Assembly (NCBI GenBank): GCA_965199685.1
Contig: OZ241323.1
Span: 248,001 to 312,000 of the forward strand
DNA length: 64,000 nt
Direction: 5' to 3'
From: SP5GCR1 sp965199685
Lineage (GTDB): Bacteria > Pseudomonadota > Gammaproteobacteria > Poriferisulfidales > Oxydemutatoraceae
Part shown: in pieces, positions 61,673 to 64,000 of the stretch
Layout: the number at the start of each line of letters is the position of its first letter
Numbering within the stretch: position 1 is the first letter of the stretch
Notes under the pieces: model-generated
Told to the model about the DNA's origin: nothing
Database searches by the model: none
Seen by the model: the letters and a program-made list of their open reading frames with translations, nothing else
Made by a program: the position numbers and the translations under genes

Positions 61673-62014
61673 ATGGACTCCGAATCAACAATTAGTCGCT
61701 CGCAGTTGATAGAGCGGATAGCAGACAAACAAGATCGGTTGCAGAACGAGGATGTTAAGCTCGCCGTGCAGAGCTCTTTTGATTATTTGAGTCAAGTTCT
61801 GAGTTTAGGGGAGCGCATAGAGATTCGCGGCTTTGGTTCCTTTGACCTACATTTTAAGAAGCCCAAAACCATGCGCAATCCAAAAACCAAAGAAGTTATT
61901 AATGTCTCCGGGCGAAATATTCCGCACTTCAAACCCAGCAGCATAGTCAACGAACGCTTGAACAGAGCTGAGCCCGACGATACTGTAGCGGGTTATGATG
62001 CCAATCACGATTAA
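61673..62014 (+). CDS. ihfB: Integration host factor subunit beta
   Basis: The 113-residue HU/IHF-family protein starts at 61673 (MDSESTISRSQLIERIADKQ); an upstream ATG at 61622 lies within rpsA. The signature GERIEIRGFGSFDLHFKKPK then MRNPKTKEVI and HFKPS is typical of IhfB, including the Pro that intercalates DNA (RNPKT). It has a C-terminal acidic extension (EPDDTVAGYDANHD) beyond the usual end. It bends DNA as a heterodimer with IhfA and follows rpsA as in most gammaproteobacteria. Confidence 0.92.
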   Translation: MDSESTISRSQLIERIADKQDRLQNEDVKLAVQSSFDYLSQVLSLGERIEIRGFGSFDLHFKKPKTMRNPKTKEVINVSGRNIPHFKPSSIVNERLNRAEPDDTVAGYDANHD

Positions 62015-62068
62015 GACGCGGCCAAACCGACTGTTGGTATCGGTAGTATTGAAAACCTTTGACACGCA

Positions 62069-63268
62069 GTGGGAAATTTAGTATTCGACTGGTATTGGGT
62101 TTTAGTGCCGATTGCACTATTACCAGTAGCGGCATTGAGCGGGTGGCAGGCTTGTAGTAGCCAGCGTAACAATCTCAAGCGTGGTATCGACCCTGCATAT
62201 ATCAAAGGTCTAAATTATTTGCTTGATCAACAAACTGATAAGGCGGTAGAGATTTTCATTAAATTTTTTCAAGTCGATATGACGACTTTGGAGACGCATG
62301 TTTTATTAGGAAATTTATTTCGTCGCAAAGGCGAACTGGAAAAAGCGATTCGCATACATAGCAATCTTATACAACGCACACCTTTGAGTGAAACCGCCAA
62401 GTCCGAAGCTCTGTACGAACTGGGGCAGGATTATTTGCACGCAGGTTTGCTGAGTAATGCCGAAGATATTTTCAAGCGATTGATTAAGATAGGCACACCG
62501 GAAACGCTGCACAGAGGCTATCGGTGTTTGGTTACGATCTACGAGACCGAGAAATCTTGGCATCAGGCTATCACATGTGCCAGACGATTGCGGACTTTGG
62601 GTGCCGACTATAGCCGACATATTGTTCATTACTACTGTGAACTTGCCGAAAAAGAACTGTCTGAGCATAACTACGGCAAAGCGCAAAAGTATCTAGCCAA
62701 AGCGCAGGCATTCAAGCAATCTTCTGTCAGAGTAGAGATTATTCAGGGGGATCTAGCGTTGACCAGACACGATAGAGAAAAAGCACTAGAATGTTATTCT
62801 CAAGCCTTTTCGGATTACCCGGGCTACGCGGATATTTTGCTACCCAAAATTAAAAAATGTTTTTCACCGTATGATCCGAGTGAGTACGCACGCTATGTAA
62901 AGAACTTGGATATCAAGGATATGACCGTCTTATACATAGTAAATTACATACAGGCTTTGTTCGAAGCAGAGCGTATAGACGAAGCCGAGGAGTTTTTGCT
63001 CTATTTAATAAAGACTAAGCAGGCACCACTGCAAGTACTGAAAATTTTTATGGAAGAGAAACTCAAAAGTACCAATTTATTCGAAGATAAAATGATTCGT
63101 CAGGTGATAGACGAGATCAACGCAAACCTAAGTTCGGATTATTTTTATATGTGTGGAAAATGCGGCTTTAAGGCTCACCAACTCTACTGGCAATGCCCTA
63201 GCTGCCATACATGGGATAGTAGCGATTCTATAGATCTAGTAAAGGATTCGCAGGAGAATGCTGCATAG
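62069..63268 (+). CDS. lapB: LPS assembly protein B
   Basis: The 399-residue protein, started at a GTG, has one N-terminal membrane helix (WVLVPIALLPVAALSGW), a run of TPR repeats over residues about 65-330, and a C-terminal rubredoxin-like zinc site (YMCGKCGFKAH, WQCPSCHTWDS). LapB (YciM) binds the FtsH-LpxC system and tunes LPS synthesis. This fits the LPS genes in the window. A lapA gene, usual between ihfB and lapB, is absent here (55 bases only). Confidence 0.9.
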   Translation: MGNLVFDWYWVLVPIALLPVAALSGWQACSSQRNNLKRGIDPAYIKGLNYLLDQQTDKAVEIFIKFFQVDMTTLETHVLLGNLFRRKGELEKAIRIHSNLIQRTPLSETAKSEALYELGQDYLHAGLLSNAEDIFKRLIKIGTPETLHRGYRCLVTIYETEKSWHQAITCARRLRTLGADYSRHIVHYYCELAEKELSEHNYGKAQKYLAKAQAFKQSSVRVEIIQGDLALTRHDREKALECYSQAFSDYPGYADILLPKIKKCFSPYDPSEYARYVKNLDIKDMTVLYIVNYIQALFEAERIDEAEEFLLYLIKTKQAPLQVLKIFMEEKLKSTNLFEDKMIRQVIDEINANLSSDYFYMCGKCGFKAHQLYWQCPSCHTWDSSDSIDLVKDSQENAA

Positions 63269-63392
63269 AACCGCACGTACAAACGATCTATGACCGTTCG
63301 TCGGATATTTGATACCGTTTAACGGATTGCCGAAAATCGGCATTTTATATGGTTTTAAGATAGTCCTTTTCATTAACTTAAAGGAGAAAACT

Positions 63393-63746
63393 ATGTATTT
63401 ACTTAAAACTATCATGGCAATGGCGGCTTTTTGTTTCACCGCTTTTGTTCATGCTGAAGTCAACATCAATACTGCAACGATGCAGCAGCTTACCGAACTG
63501 GATAATATTGGTCTCGTGAAGGCAACTGCGATCATCGAATACAGAGATAAGCACGGTCATTTCGAGAGTGTGGACGATCTGGTGAAGGTGAGCGGTATAG
63601 GGTTGGCAATTTTAGAAGCAAATAGAGATATGTTAACTGTAGGAAGCGATCGGGAAGACGAAGTTTTACCGGTTGAACAAGCTATGCCTGCGGAAAAAAT
63701 GCTTATCCCAGAAGTAACTTCCTCTCAGGTAGATAAAGAGAACTAA
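63393..63746 (+). CDS. ComEA-like helix-hairpin-helix protein
   Basis: The 117-residue product has a signal peptide (MYLLKTIMAMAAFCFTAFVHA) and the ComEA motif VNINTATMQQLTELDNIGLVKATAIIEYRDKHGHFESVDDLVKVSGIG, containing two helix-hairpin-helix units, followed by an acidic tail. The start at 63393 follows AAGGAGAAAACT. Such periplasmic proteins bind double-stranded DNA during uptake, or have structural roles. A strong terminator follows. Confidence 0.87.
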   Translation: MYLLKTIMAMAAFCFTAFVHAEVNINTATMQQLTELDNIGLVKATAIIEYRDKHGHFESVDDLVKVSGIGLAILEANRDMLTVGSDREDEVLPVEQAMPAEKMLIPEVTSSQVDKEN

Positions 63747-63777
63747 GGGATCTATATATCTTATATCTCAGTGGTTT

Positions 63778-63809
63778 CCGGGGTAATGCACGCATTGCCC
63801 CGGTTTTTT
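63778..63809 (+). terminator. Intrinsic terminator after the ComEA-like gene
   Basis: CCGGGGTAATGC-AC-GCATTGCCCCGG followed by TTTTTT. The stem is 12 bp with one T-G pair. It is on the plus strand and lies close to the end of the convergent gene at 63814. Confidence 0.93.
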
Positions 63810-63813
63810 AGCA

Positions 63814-64000
63814 TTATCTAGGTGCGTGGTAGCACTGCCGAGTGCCGCTTGGGGATAAGACAATTTGCCAGGTATTGCAGTCCCTTGCCAAGAAAGCACC
63901 GGCACAACTTAACAAATAATACTTCCACATTCTGTAAAAACGTTCATCGTAACTTTGCTTTAGTTTCTCCCAGTGCTTGTTGAAATTATCAAACCATGCG
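63814..64000 (-). CDS. cfa: Cyclopropane-fatty-acyl-phospholipid synthase, C-terminal part
   Basis: The minus strand from the window edge reads AWFDNFNKHWEKLKQSYDER, then FYRMWKYYLLSCAGAFLARD and TWQIVLSPSG, and stops at 63814-63816. This is the C-terminus of cyclopropane fatty acid synthase (the FYRMWxYYLLxCAGAFRAR block), an S-adenosylmethionine enzyme that modifies membrane lipids. The rest lies beyond the window. Some related methyltransferases share this tail, so the symbol is given with moderate confidence. Confidence 0.8.
   Translation of the reverse strand, partial: AWFDNFNKHWEKLKQSYDERFYRMWKYYLLSCAGAFLARDCNTWQIVLSPSGTRQCYHAPR

Overview
The window looks like a chromosome segment of a Gram-negative gammaproteobacterium. 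The evidence is the gene order tuf / trnW / secE-nusG-rplKAJL-rpoBC, the supercluster hisC-tyrA-aroA-cmk-rpsA-ihfB-lapB, the holA-proA-nadD-rsfS-rlmH run, the xerD-dsbC pair, LPS heptosyltransferase and LPS kinase genes, and outer-membrane porins. Base composition is moderate. Three intact but unrelated insertion sequences, many IS-derived miniature repeats and repeat-filled gaps suggest a lineage undergoing IS expansion, possibly host-associated. The species cannot be named from the sequence alone.

Layout. 1-9.3 kb is a surface-polysaccharide/LPS island: a truncated polysaccharide pyruvyl transferase, three tandem family-25 glycosyltransferases plus two C-terminal remnants of further copies, two paralogous fucosyltransferase-like genes, waaF and an LPS kinase. 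9.4-14 kb holds two homologous porin genes in divergent orientation around a tyrosine recombinase; only one porin has a start codon and ribosome binding site. 14.2-18.8 kb is a nest of mobile DNA: an IS1182-like element inserted in a related miniature repeat, a 138-bp tandem repeat, and an IS110-family element whose left end shows a two-hairpin candidate bridge RNA with readable guides. 18.8-31 kb carries dnaG, gltB, a small repeat-containing membrane protein, an AddA-like helicase/nuclease, dsbC and xerD. 31.5-34.6 kb has an IS1380-family element with a TATA target duplication and an AAA/DUF4143 ATPase with a palindrome at its promoter. 34.7-42.3 kb is the holA-proA-nadD-rsfS-rlmH operon, a beta-hydroxyacid dehydrogenase, a small lipoprotein, a TorF-type porin behind a Fur-box-like palindrome, and mdh. 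42.4-64 kb is conserved core: four tRNAs, tuf, secE, nusG, ribosomal proteins L11/L1/L10/L7-L12, rpoB, rpoC, a small phosphatase, the aromatic/histidine genes, rpsA, ihfB, lapB, a ComEA-like protein, and the end of a cyclopropane fatty acid synthase gene.

How parts fit together. The LPS genes, porins and TorF protein all shape the cell surface. The porin locus is the strongest candidate for an undescribed system. A 15-bp inverted repeat at the 5' end of both porins brackets the recombinase plus the only start codon and ribosome binding site. Inversion across it would, in frame, give the silent porin the start signals and remove them from the active one. The dispersed repeats share one palindromic insertion hot spot and contain hairpins whose stems vary in a compensatory way between copies.
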